Shown here one piece after another: positions 33,193-41,348 of a stretch of DNA of 64,000 nt. The translations under genes and the position numbers were made by a program. How positions within the stretch are numbered: position 1 is the stretch's first letter; every line of letters starts with the position of its first letter. A model generated the notes under the pieces. It searched no databases. It saw only the letters and a list, made by a program, of their open reading frames with translations, and was not told the origin of the DNA. This DNA is from an uncultured Lachnospiraceae bacterium (GTDB lineage: Bacteria > Bacillota > Clostridia > Lachnospirales > Lachnospiraceae): the NCBI GenBank assembly GCA_944377405.1, contig CALWES010000007.1, positions 1 to 64,000 of the forward strand. Reading direction: 5' to 3'.

Positions 33193-33711
33193 TCAATCGG
33201 CTTTTTCTTCCTGGGTCCCGGAGGCCTCCTCTTTGGGCTCCGGCGTCCTTTGGGGCTTTCCTGTTACGATCCGTGCAAGGCGCAGCTTCTGGCGGCTCGT
33301 CTTATCCAGCTGGGAGATATATAGGAACTTGCGGATGGCAAAGAGCACGCCTACGGCCAGGATGCCGAAGAACATCTCATGGGGAGACATGTGCTCTATG
33401 ATCAGCTCTCTGGTCACGGCCATCAGCAGGATCTCCACGATGGTGTCCAGGGTCTGGTGGCACAGCACCCGAATCAGCTCCATGGCAATGATGATGTTGA
33501 TGATGTACTTCAGGAAGCTGATGAGGCTTTCCGAGCCCACGTCCGTCAGGGATGAAAACTGATAGGGCAGGCTCCAGAAGGAGATCAGGATTGCCACGAT
33601 GATCGTGAAGGTGATAAAATACTGGATATACAGGGAAACGACATAGCTCAGATTCCGTAGCTTTTCTATCCGGCCATAGTGCGCCCGTTCCATTTCGCTG
33701 GATGGTTTCAT
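33193..33711 (-). CDS. PsiE-like membrane protein
   Basis: From the ATG at 33711 the product has 172 residues with four membrane helices (about 21-45, 63-85, 95-110 and 120-137) and a charged C-terminal tail. The IIIAMELIRVLCHQ and VTRELIIEHMSPHEM segments match the phosphate-starvation-inducible PsiE family, whose function is unknown. The frame is open further upstream but that part overlaps prmA and its leader. No clear Pho box is visible. Confidence 0.75.
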   Translation of the reverse strand: MKPSSEMERAHYGRIEKLRNLSYVVSLYIQYFITFTIIVAILISFWSLPYQFSSLTDVGSESLISFLKYIINIIIAMELIRVLCHQTLDTIVEILLMAVTRELIIEHMSPHEMFFGILAVGVLFAIRKFLYISQLDKTSRQKLRLARIVTGKPQRTPEPKEEASGTQEEKAD

Positions 33712-33741
33712 GATGAAGGGGCCCCTTTCTTTTTTGGGGAT

Positions 33742-33747
33742 ATTATA
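33742..33747 (-). promoter_or_regulatory. -10 box of the PsiE-like gene
   Basis: TATAAT on the minus strand lies 31 bases before the ATG at 33711. The hexamer at the matching -35 distance (TAGTGA) is poor. Confidence 0.4.
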
Positions 33748-33868
33748 GCAAAAAAATGCGGCCTTCACTATACGATGGAGATAAAATTGTGTAAAATATA
33801 AAAGATATACACAGGAAAGCCCTTGCCGAAGACAGAGAAGGACCGGAAAGGGCATAGGAGGAACAGAT

Positions 33869-34933
33869 ATGAAGTGGAAAAAATACACCATACATACCAC
33901 CACGGAGGCAGAGGATCTGGTCAGCGCCATGCTGGACGAGCTGGGAGTGGAAGGCGTCCAGATCGAGGACAACGTGCCCCTTACGGAGGAGGATACCAAG
34001 GGGATGTTTATCGACATCCTGCCGGAGCTTCCCCCGGACGACGGCACCTCCCGGGTAAGCTTCTTCCTGAGGGAGCCGGAGGGGGAGGAGACGACAGCCC
34101 CGGAGCAGGGAGACCCATCTGTGGACGGCTCCTATACCCCCAATGACCGGATCTGGCAGCCGGAGGAGATCGAAGCCCTTCTGCAGGACATCCGGCGGGA
34201 GCTTTCCGACATGCGTGCCTACACGGACATCGGGGAGGGCCGTATCGAGGTGGGAGAGACCCAGGATACGGACTGGATGAATAACTGGAAGCAGTATTTC
34301 AAGCCCTTCCTGGTGGAGAAGTTCCTGGTAAAGCCCACCTGGGAACCGGTTCCGGAGGAATATGAGGAAGCCATTGCCGCAGGGGACATCATGGTACTGG
34401 AAATGGATCCGGGAACTGCCTTCGGCACCGGCACCCATGAGACGACCCAGCTTTGCATGAGGATGCTGGAAAAGTACGTCCGGGGCGGAGAGAAGGTGCT
34501 GGACATCGGCACCGGAAGCGGTATCCTGGGGATCGCGGCCCTGAAGCTGGGAGCCCGGGAGGTGGTGGCCACGGACCTGGACGAGGCCTGCCGGGAGGCT
34601 GTGGCGGAGAATATTGAGGCAAACGGCATCGGGGAAGAGCGGTTCCGCCTCATCATCGGAAACATCCTGGGGGATGCTGCCGTAGAGGAGGCGGCAGGCT
34701 TTGATACCTACGACATCGTAACAGCCAACATCCTGGCTCCCGTGATCGTTCTCCTGGCCGGAGCGGGAGCGGCAGACCGCCACATCAAAAAGGGCGGCAT
34801 CTTCATCACCTCCGGTATCATCGATACCAAAGAGGAAGAGGTAAAGGAAGCCTTTGCAAAGAACCCTGCCTGGGAGGTCCTGGAGATCAACCATCAGGGC
34901 GAATGGGTGAACATCACCGCCAGACGGGTGTGA
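33869..34933 (+). CDS. prmA: Ribosomal protein L11 methyltransferase
   Basis: This 354-residue protein methylates lysines and the N-terminus of ribosomal protein L11 with S-adenosylmethionine. The N-terminal substrate-binding region is followed by DPGTAFGTGTHETTQLCM, the SAM loop VLDIGTGSGILGIAALKLGA and 'DIVTANILAPVIVLLA'. The chain is slightly longer than the usual 290-315 residues because of an acidic insert near 70-95. ATAGGAGGAAC precedes the ATG. It heads prmA-nnr-rsmE-cysteine desulfurase. Confidence 0.95.
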   Translation: MKWKKYTIHTTTEAEDLVSAMLDELGVEGVQIEDNVPLTEEDTKGMFIDILPELPPDDGTSRVSFFLREPEGEETTAPEQGDPSVDGSYTPNDRIWQPEEIEALLQDIRRELSDMRAYTDIGEGRIEVGETQDTDWMNNWKQYFKPFLVEKFLVKPTWEPVPEEYEEAIAAGDIMVLEMDPGTAFGTGTHETTQLCMRMLEKYVRGGEKVLDIGTGSGILGIAALKLGAREVVATDLDEACREAVAENIEANGIGEERFRLIIGNILGDAAVEEAAGFDTYDIVTANILAPVIVLLAGAGAADRHIKKGGIFITSGIIDTKEEEVKEAFAKNPAWEVLEINHQGEWVNITARRV

Positions 34934-34953
34934 TGGCAGAAAGGAAGGACAGC

Positions 34954-36573
34954 ATGTATATTACGGGAAGCTTTGCGAAAAAGATCGATCTCTGTGCGAT
35001 CCGGGAAATGGGGATCCCCTCCCTCACCCTGATGGAAGCTGCGGCAGGGTATGTCTTCCGTTATGCAAAGGAGGCAGCGGAAAGAAAAGCTTCGGAGGAA
35101 GGAAAGAGCCCGGAGGATATGGCGGTCCTTGTGGCCTGCGGCGTGGGGAATAACGGCGCAGACGGACTGGCAGCCGGGGCCATGCTGCTGGAGGCGGGCT
35201 TTCATAAGGTAAGGGCCTGCTATTGCGGGGACCTGGAAAGGGCCTCGGAGGAGTTCCGGTATCAGAAGGAGCGCTTCGAGAAGGCCGGGGGAAGGCTTGG
35301 CTCCGTGGACTGCTATCAGCCGGAGGAGACGGATATCATCCTGGACGCCCTTTTCGGAATCGGACTCAGACGGCAGGTGGAGGGCCCCTACAGGGACATG
35401 ATCGAAAACATGAACCTGTTGCGGAACGAGGAAAACTGCCATGTGATCGCAGTGGACATCCCCTCCGGCATCGATGCGGACCAGGGGAAAAATATGTGCG
35501 CCCCCCTCTATCCGGTCCATGCGGATGAGACAGTCACCTTCGGCTGGGCAAAGACGGGACAGTATCTGGACTACGGCTACGGAAACTGCGGAGAGATCCA
35601 TGTCTGTGACATCGGCTATCCCGAGGGCATTGTGGAAAAGCTTCTGGAACAGGAGAACACCGGGGGAGAAGCCCTGGAGGATACGGCCCGGATTCTTGCG
35701 GATCACAGGGAGGCCTTTTTGCAGCGGGATCCCAGGGCCAATAAGGGGGATTATGGAAAGCTGCTGATCATTGCGGGGGCAGAGGGCATGGCAGGAGCGG
35801 CTTATCTCTCCGGCCTTGCGGCATACCGCACCGGTATCGGCATGGTCAAATATCTGGGGCCGGAGGAGAACCGGGTGATCCTGCAGAGCCTCCTTCCGGA
35901 GGCCATGTATGAGGCCTACGATCCGGAATCCCTGGGATTTGCGGAGCGGATCGGAACACAGCTTTCCGACAGCTTAAGCTGGGCGGACCTGGTGATCCTG
36001 GGCCCGGGCCTGTCCCGGGAGCCCTATGCGGAGAGCCTGGTGCGGGAGGCCTTAAAGGGCGTGATCCGGGAATCCCAGAGAAGAGAGGGCCGGGCACCCC
36101 TTCGCACCATCATCGACGCGGATGCCCTGAATATCCTGGCGGATCACTGGGATCTGATGGAGCTTCTGACGGGCGATATGGTCCTGACGCCCCATATCGG
36201 GGAGCTGGCCCGGCTTACGGGCTGTACGGTGTCGGAGGTGAAGGAGCACTTCATCGGCATGACGGAGCACCTGTCCCGGAAACTGCATACCAATATTCTG
36301 GCCAAGGACTGCGTATCCCTTCTGGCAGGGGAGTCCGGAAGCTGCATGAACACCAGCGGCAGTGCTTCCCTGGCAAAGGCCGGCAGCGGAGACGTGCTGA
36401 CGGGGGTGATCGCAGGCTGCACGGCGATCCTGAAGGACATTTACCTGGGGGCTGCGGCGGGAGCCTTCCTTCACGGAATGGCCGGAACCCTGGCAGGCCT
36501 TGCAAAAGGACCCCACAGTACCCTGGCCCGGGATATTGCAGAAGAGATCGGAAGGGCCATGGAGGAGAGCTGA
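34954..36573 (+). CDS. nnr: Bifunctional NAD(P)H-hydrate epimerase/dehydratase
   Basis: This 539-residue two-domain enzyme repairs hydrated NAD(P)H. The N-terminal YjeF_N epimerase shows LMEAAAGYVF, ACGVGNNGADGLAAG and 'IDILDALFGIGLRR'-like spacing (DIILDALFGIGL). The C-terminal kinase-fold dehydratase shows DADALNILADHW, TPHIGELARLTG and the ATP loop KAGSGDVLTGVIAG. I chose the ATG at 34954 because AAAGGAAGGA is just upstream; the ATG at 34933 overlapping the prmA stop is possible. It ends directly against rsmE (TGA then ATG). Confidence 0.92.
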   Translation: MYITGSFAKKIDLCAIREMGIPSLTLMEAAAGYVFRYAKEAAERKASEEGKSPEDMAVLVACGVGNNGADGLAAGAMLLEAGFHKVRACYCGDLERASEEFRYQKERFEKAGGRLGSVDCYQPEETDIILDALFGIGLRRQVEGPYRDMIENMNLLRNEENCHVIAVDIPSGIDADQGKNMCAPLYPVHADETVTFGWAKTGQYLDYGYGNCGEIHVCDIGYPEGIVEKLLEQENTGGEALEDTARILADHREAFLQRDPRANKGDYGKLLIIAGAEGMAGAAYLSGLAAYRTGIGMVKYLGPEENRVILQSLLPEAMYEAYDPESLGFAERIGTQLSDSLSWADLVILGPGLSREPYAESLVREALKGVIRESQRREGRAPLRTIIDADALNILADHWDLMELLTGDMVLTPHIGELARLTGCTVSEVKEHFIGMTEHLSRKLHTNILAKDCVSLLAGESGSCMNTSGSASLAKAGSGDVLTGVIAGCTAILKDIYLGAAAGAFLHGMAGTLAGLAKGPHSTLARDIAEEIGRAMEES

Positions 36574-37362
36574 ATGCATCATTTTTTTGTTAAAGACCAT
36601 CAGATCGTAGATGGAAAGGTATATATCACAGGCAGTGATTTCCGCCATGCGGCGCGGGTCCTCAGGCTGAAGGCTGGGGAGCAGATCCTCATCAGCGATG
36701 AGGAGGGCCGGGACTACCTCTGCGAAGTGGAGGAGACCGTGGAAGGGGAGTGTCCGGACTTTGAGACACCCCATCTGCGGGCTGCCGTTTCGGAGGCCCA
36801 GGAGGGAGACCATGAGCTGCCTGCCCGGGTCTGGCTCTTTCAGGGACTTCCCAAGTCCGACAAGTTGGAGCTGATCATCCAGAAGGCTACGGAGCTTGGG
36901 GTCAGCGATATCGTACCGGTGGATATGAAGAACTGCGTGGTGAAGCTGGAGGAAAAGAAGGCGGAGGACAGGAGAAAGCGCTGGCAGGCCATTGCGGAAA
37001 GCGCGGCCAAGCAGTCAAAGCGGAGCCGGATCCCGAAGGTCCATCCCCTGGTAAGGTTCACCGACGCCCTTCGCATGTCGGAGGATATGGAGGTCCGGAT
37101 CCTACCCTATGAAAATGAAGAGGGCATCGCAAGTATGTGCGAGGCCATCGTGAATTTCCTTCCGGGGCGGGACATCGGCGTATTTATCGGACCGGAGGGG
37201 GGATTCGATCCTCTGGAGGTGAAGCTGGCGGAGCATCAGGGAGTCCGCATCGTTTCCCTTGGGAAAAGGATCCTTCGGACGGAGACGGCGGCCATCGCCG
37301 TCCTCTCCATGATCATGATCCGCCTGGAGATCGCGGCGGAACTGGGATTTGAAGCAGAGTAA
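36574..37362 (+). CDS. rsmE: 16S rRNA m3U1498 methyltransferase
   Basis: This 262-residue SPOUT methyltransferase acts on U1498 of 16S rRNA. The N-terminal PUA-like part begins MHHFFVKDHQIVDGKVYITGSDFRHAARVLRL; the knotted SAM site is visible as FIGPEGGFDPLEV, 'VSLGKRILRTETAAI'. The ATG follows the nnr stop without a gap. rsmE next to prmA is a common ribosome-modification neighbourhood in Firmicutes. Confidence 0.95.
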   Translation: MHHFFVKDHQIVDGKVYITGSDFRHAARVLRLKAGEQILISDEEGRDYLCEVEETVEGECPDFETPHLRAAVSEAQEGDHELPARVWLFQGLPKSDKLELIIQKATELGVSDIVPVDMKNCVVKLEEKKAEDRRKRWQAIAESAAKQSKRSRIPKVHPLVRFTDALRMSEDMEVRILPYENEEGIASMCEAIVNFLPGRDIGVFIGPEGGFDPLEVKLAEHQGVRIVSLGKRILRTETAAIAVLSMIMIRLEIAAELGFEAE

Positions 37363-37373
37363 AGGAAGCTTGT

Positions 37374-38528
37374 ATGGAAGTTTATTTTGATAATGCAGCC
37401 ACCACCCGGGTAGCCCCGGAGGTGGTAAGGCTGATGGATAAGGTCATGGAGGAGGATTACGGAAATCCCTCCTCCAAACATATGATGGGGCTTCGGGCGG
37501 AGAATTATGTGAAGACCGCCCGGGAGCAGATCGCAAATACCCTGAAGGTAAAGCCGGGGGAGATCCTCTTTACCTCCGGGGGAACGGAGTCGGACAATCT
37601 GGCCCTTATCGGCACGGCCCTTCGCAGGAGGAAGCGGGGAAAGCACATCATAAGCCTCGGCATCGAGCATGCCGCCATCTATAAGACCCTGGAGTTTCTG
37701 GAGGGAGAGGGCTATGAGGTGACCTTCCTTCCCGTGGACGGAAACGGCCGTGTGGATCCGGAAGCCCTGGCTGCCGCCATCCGGCCGGACACGATCCTGG
37801 TAAGCATCATGTATGTCAATAACGAGATCGGAGCCATAGAGCCCATCGAAGAGCTGGGCAGGATCATAAAGGAGAAGAATCCGGCCTGCTATTTCCACAC
37901 GGATGCCATCCAGGCCTACGGCAAGCTCCGGATCCGGCCCAAAAAGGGACACATCGACATGCTCTCCGTCAGCGGACACAAGCTCCACGGCCCCAAGGGC
38001 GTGGGCTTCCTCTATGTGGATGAGCGGGTGCAGCTGAGCCCCGTGATCTTCGGAGGGGGCCAGCAGCACGACATGCGCTCCGGCACGGAAAATGTACCGG
38101 GGATCGCAGGCATGGGCCTTGCGGCAGAGCTCTATTACAGGAATCACGAAGAGCATGTGCAAAAGCTCCTTTCCGTAAAGGAACGGCTTATGGAGCGGCT
38201 TTCTGCCATGGAAGGGGTACGGATCAATTCCGGCATGGACCAGACCTCGGCTCCCCAGATCCTGAGCGCATCCTTCTCAGGGGTCCGGGCGGAGGTGCTG
38301 CTTCACGCTCTGGAGGAAAAGGGAGTCTATGTCTCCTCCGGTTCCGCCTGCTCCTCAAATCACCCCGCCATCAGCGGGACCCTTCGGGGGATCGGCCTTC
38401 CCAGGGAGCTCCTGGACAGCACCCTGCGCTTTTCCTTCGGCCTTTACAATCAGGTGGAGGAGGCGGACTACTGCGCCGACTGCCTGGAGGAACTGCTGCC
38501 GGTGCTTCGGAGATTTGTAAGGAAATAG
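37374..38528 (+). CDS. Cysteine desulfurase (NifS/IscS-like)
   Basis: This 384-residue PLP enzyme extracts sulfur from cysteine as a persulfide. It has the start VYFDNAATTRVAPEVV, 'FTSGGTESDNLAL', the PLP Lys in SGHKLHGPKGVGF, and the active Cys in VSSGSACSSNHP. The loop around this Cys fits the group-I NifS/IscS type. The thiI gene lies 1.2 kb downstream with only a SIS gene between, so the likely job is sulfur supply for 4-thiouridine in tRNA, a pairing known in Firmicutes (NifZ-ThiI). Confidence 0.9.
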   Translation: MEVYFDNAATTRVAPEVVRLMDKVMEEDYGNPSSKHMMGLRAENYVKTAREQIANTLKVKPGEILFTSGGTESDNLALIGTALRRRKRGKHIISLGIEHAAIYKTLEFLEGEGYEVTFLPVDGNGRVDPEALAAAIRPDTILVSIMYVNNEIGAIEPIEELGRIIKEKNPACYFHTDAIQAYGKLRIRPKKGHIDMLSVSGHKLHGPKGVGFLYVDERVQLSPVIFGGGQQHDMRSGTENVPGIAGMGLAAELYYRNHEEHVQKLLSVKERLMERLSAMEGVRINSGMDQTSAPQILSASFSGVRAEVLLHALEEKGVYVSSGSACSSNHPAISGTLRGIGLPRELLDSTLRFSFGLYNQVEEADYCADCLEELLPVLRRFVRK

Positions 38529-38532
38529 ATAT

Positions 38533-38552
38533 AATACGTTATATAACGTATT
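38533..38552. promoter_or_regulatory. Perfect 20-bp palindrome on the SIS gene promoter
   Basis: AATACGTTATATAACGTATT is a perfect 20-base palindrome that ends in the first two bases of the -35 box. It is very probably an operator for a dimeric repressor or activator of the downstream gene. The regulator is not encoded next to it. Confidence 0.75.
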
Positions 38553-38579
38553 GAACCAAAAGGGCCTGAATGATATAAT
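38551..38579 (+). promoter_or_regulatory. Promoter of the FrlB-like SIS gene
   Basis: TTGAAC (38551-38556) and TATAAT (38574-38579) are 17 bases apart, giving a start near 38586, about 57 bases before the ATG. Confidence 0.8.
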
Positions 38580-38642
38580 CAGGGCATCAGATCATTTGTA
38601 AGCCGCTGCAGACTGCAGGAAGGCAGAAAAGGAGGATGCCAT

Positions 38643-39638
38643 ATGCTGAATTATGATGAAAACAAGGTCCTTACGGAGCACAGAAACGGCCTGGCCCTGA
38701 TCCCTCAGGTGGAGGAGATGGTGGATCAGGCCTGCAGGGAAGGATATTCCAATATCTTCTATATCGGGATCGGCGGAACGGTCCTGAGCGCCGGCCAGAT
38801 GAACCACATGGCGAAGCAGCTCGGATCCCGGCTTCCTCTTTACGTCGAGAATGCGGCAGATTTCTGCCTGGTGGGGAATCCCTTTTTCGACGGCCGGTCC
38901 CTGGTGGTGATCGAATCCGCTTCCGGGGATACGAAGGAAGTGGTGGAGGCCGTGAAAAAGGCCCATGAGGCGGGGGCCAGGGTCCTGGGCTACGTGGAAA
39001 CCCCGGGAACGCCCCTTTACGAGGCCTGTGACCATGTGGTCAGTGCCAGGGGCTGCAGCTACTATTTCTGGTATACGGTTACCCTGCGTTTCCTGAAAAA
39101 TGCGGGGATGTTTGCGGACTATGACCGGTTCTTCCGGGAGCTTGGGAATCTGCCGGAGGCTGTGGTGGGCATCCACAAGGCGGCCGATCAGGCGGCGGCA
39201 GACTATGCGAAGACCTACTGCGACGAGCCCATCACCTATCTGGTGGCCTCAGGCAATCTGGAGGACTGGGCTGTCCTTTACGGTATGTGCATTATGGAGG
39301 AGATGCTGTGGATGCGCACAAGGCCCATTTCTGCGGCAAACTTTTTCCACGGCACCCTGGAGGTCATCGAACGGGACGTGCCGGTGCTTCTGCTGAAGGG
39401 AGAGGACCAGACCAGGCCGGAGATGGATCGGGTGGAGGACTTTGTCAGGAAGATCTCCGCAAAGGTGACGGTATTCGATGCCCGGGACTATGAGCTTCCC
39501 GGCATCAGCAGGGAATTCCGGGGCCTCCTTTCTCCCCTGGTGATCCGTTCCGTCTGCCAGCGCATCAGCACCCATCTGGAGGATCGCAGGAAGCATCCCA
39601 TGGATATCCGGAGATACTACAGACGGCTGGATTACTAA
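38643..39638 (+). CDS. FrlB-like SIS-domain sugar-phosphate deglycase/isomerase
   Basis: This 331-residue protein has two SIS domains (IFYIGIGGTVLSAGQMNHMA and 'TYLVASGNLEDWAVLYG'), with the signature Ser/Glu-rich ESASGDTKEVVEA and the family end DIRRYYRRLDY. It resembles FrlB, which splits fructoselysine-6-phosphate into glucose-6-phosphate and lysine, more than GlmS. No kinase or transporter of the Frl pathway lies nearby, so the real substrate is open. It has its own promoter and operator and interrupts the desulfurase-thiI pair. AAAGGAGGA precedes the ATG. Confidence 0.8.
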   Translation: MLNYDENKVLTEHRNGLALIPQVEEMVDQACREGYSNIFYIGIGGTVLSAGQMNHMAKQLGSRLPLYVENAADFCLVGNPFFDGRSLVVIESASGDTKEVVEAVKKAHEAGARVLGYVETPGTPLYEACDHVVSARGCSYYFWYTVTLRFLKNAGMFADYDRFFRELGNLPEAVVGIHKAADQAAADYAKTYCDEPITYLVASGNLEDWAVLYGMCIMEEMLWMRTRPISAANFFHGTLEVIERDVPVLLLKGEDQTRPEMDRVEDFVRKISAKVTVFDARDYELPGISREFRGLLSPLVIRSVCQRISTHLEDRRKHPMDIRRYYRRLDY

Positions 39639-39729
39639 AAGAAAGCCTTGACAAATGCTCCCAATTGGGCAAAAATGGAAAGAACGTTTCAAACAGGATC
39701 GGAAACATGCCGGAAGGAGCAGACAGTAC

Positions 39730-40911
39730 ATGGAATACCAGAGTTTTTTGATCAAATACGCGGAGATCGGAACCAAGGGAAAGAACCGCTATATCTTTGA
39801 GGACGCCCTTATGCAGCAGATCCGGCTGCATCTGGAGAAGGTGGAGGGCTCCTTTGCCATTCAGAAGGAGCAGGGCCGTATCTACGTCAATGCCAAGACG
39901 GACTACGACTATGACGAGGTGATCGGGGCCCTGACAAAAGTCTTCGGCGTAACGGGCATCTGCCCCATGATGCAGATGGAAAAATGCGGCTTTGAGGAGC
40001 TGCGGGAAAAGGTGCTGGCCTTTGTGAAGCGGGAGCATCCGGAGGGAGGCTTCTCCTTTAAGGTCCGGGCAAAGCGGGCGGACAAGCACTATCCCGTTAC
40101 TTCAGACGAGATCAACGCAGAGGTGGGCCATGATATCCTGGAGGCCTTCCCGGATTCCCGTGTAGATGTGCATGATCCGGATTTCATCGTGTACATCGAG
40201 GTCCGCCAGCATGTGAACGTATACACCAAGACCGTAAAAGGCGCCGGCGGCATGCCCATCGGAACCAACGGAAAGGCCATGCTGCTGCTTTCCGGCGGCA
40301 TCGACAGCCCGGTGGCAGGCTATATGATCGCAAAGAGGGGCGTCCGGCTGGAGGCCGTGTATTTCCATGCGCCGCCATACACCTCCGAGCGGGCAAAGCA
40401 GAAGGTGGTGGATCTGGCAAAGCTTGTGGCTCGTTATGCAGGACCCATCAAGCTCCATGTCATCAACTTCACGGAGATCCAGCTCTACATCTACGAGCAG
40501 TGTCCCCATGACGAGTTGACCATCATCATGCGGCGCTATATGATGAAGATCGCGGAGCGCCTTGCGGAGGCCAACGACTGCATCGGACTGATCACGGGAG
40601 AGTCCATCGGACAGGTGGCTTCCCAGACCATGTTTTCCTTAAGGACTACGGACGAGGTCTGCGGACTTCCGGTCTACAGGCCGGTGATCGGCTTTGACAA
40701 GCAGGAGATCGTGGACCTGGCGGAGAAGATCGATACCTATGAGACCAGCATCCTTCCCTATGAGGACTGCTGTACCATCTTTGTGGCAAAGCATCCGGTG
40801 ACGAAGCCCAATCTGAAATCCATTCAAAAATCCGAGCTGAAGCTTGCGGAAAAGATCGACGGGATGCTGGAGACGGCAGTCTCCACGGAGGAAGTCATCT
40901 GGTGCAGCTGA
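39730..40911 (+). CDS. thiI: tRNA 4-thiouridine synthetase
   Basis: From the ATG at 39730 (GAAGGAGC upstream) the protein has 393 residues: ferredoxin-like and THUMP domains in the first 165, then a PP-loop ATPase LLSGGIDSPVAGYM and 'GESIGQVASQTMFSL', ending with the AdoMet-independent sulfur-transfer core. It adenylates U8 of tRNA and inserts sulfur. There is no C-terminal rhodanese domain, as in most Firmicutes, so the sulfur carrier is likely the nearby desulfurase directly. Confidence 0.95.
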   Translation: MEYQSFLIKYAEIGTKGKNRYIFEDALMQQIRLHLEKVEGSFAIQKEQGRIYVNAKTDYDYDEVIGALTKVFGVTGICPMMQMEKCGFEELREKVLAFVKREHPEGGFSFKVRAKRADKHYPVTSDEINAEVGHDILEAFPDSRVDVHDPDFIVYIEVRQHVNVYTKTVKGAGGMPIGTNGKAMLLLSGGIDSPVAGYMIAKRGVRLEAVYFHAPPYTSERAKQKVVDLAKLVARYAGPIKLHVINFTEIQLYIYEQCPHDELTIIMRRYMMKIAERLAEANDCIGLITGESIGQVASQTMFSLRTTDEVCGLPVYRPVIGFDKQEIVDLAEKIDTYETSILPYEDCCTIFVAKHPVTKPNLKSIQKSELKLAEKIDGMLETAVSTEEVIWCS

Positions 40912-40917
40912 TGAGGC

Positions 40918-40950
40918 AAAAAAATACCCGGCAGTTTCTGCCGGGTATTT
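40918..40950. terminator. Convergent bidirectional terminator
   Basis: AAATACCCGGCAG (40922-40934) and CTGCCGGGTATTT (40938-40950) pair perfectly, with an A-run before and T residues after. It lies between thiI (+) and the HPr-like gene (-). Confidence 0.9.
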
Positions 40951-40999
40951 CAAAGACAGGAAAACCTGTCGCTTGAACAAAACTGGGATCCCTGTCTGA

Positions 41000-41233
41000 T
41001 CAGTTTACCAGATAGGGCTGCAGGATCTCCATGATCTCATCGACGTTCTTGTCGGCGTGGATGTTCAGGGTGATCGGCTTGGAAAGGTCCAGGGAGAAAA
41101 TACCCATAATGGACTTTGCGTCGATGATGTAACGTCCGCTTACCAGATCAAAATCACAGTCAAAACGGTTGATGTCATTGACAAAGGACTTTACACGGTC
41201 GATGGAGCTCAGGGAAATTTTGACGGTTTTCAT
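41000..41233 (-). CDS. HPr-like protein lacking the phospho-histidine
   Basis: From the ATG at 41233, nine bases after GAGGAGGT, the protein has 77 residues and an HPr fold pattern. The regulatory serine region is intact (AKSIMGIFSLDL, Ser41 matching Ser46 of HPr). The region of the catalytic His15 (normally HARPA) reads SSIDRVKS and contains no histidine, so it cannot accept phosphate from enzyme I. B. subtilis Crh is comparable in lacking His15 while being phosphorylated on Ser46 to assist CcpA. A regulatory, not sugar-transport, role is inferred. Confidence 0.8.
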   Translation of the reverse strand: MKTVKISLSSIDRVKSFVNDINRFDCDFDLVSGRYIIDAKSIMGIFSLDLSKPITLNIHADKNVDEIMEILQPYLVN

Positions 41234-41348
41234 TGGAACATACCTCCTCAATCTATCTCCTGCCCGGCTGAAGCAGAGGGCTTCAGACTGACCGGATCGC
41301 TATGTAGTTACTGTAAATTTTACCATGTTGGGATATAAAGTCAAGCCT

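Noticed and set aside
38529..38642. Possible riboswitch before the SIS gene
   Set aside because: The leader after the transcription start is under 60 bases and the only strong element is the palindrome on the -35, which is better explained as an operator.
39648..39730. Separate thiI promoter with TTGACA and a CCCAATTGGG palindrome
   Set aside because: TTGACA is present but no -10 follows at 16-19 bases; thiI more likely depends on read-through from the SIS gene.
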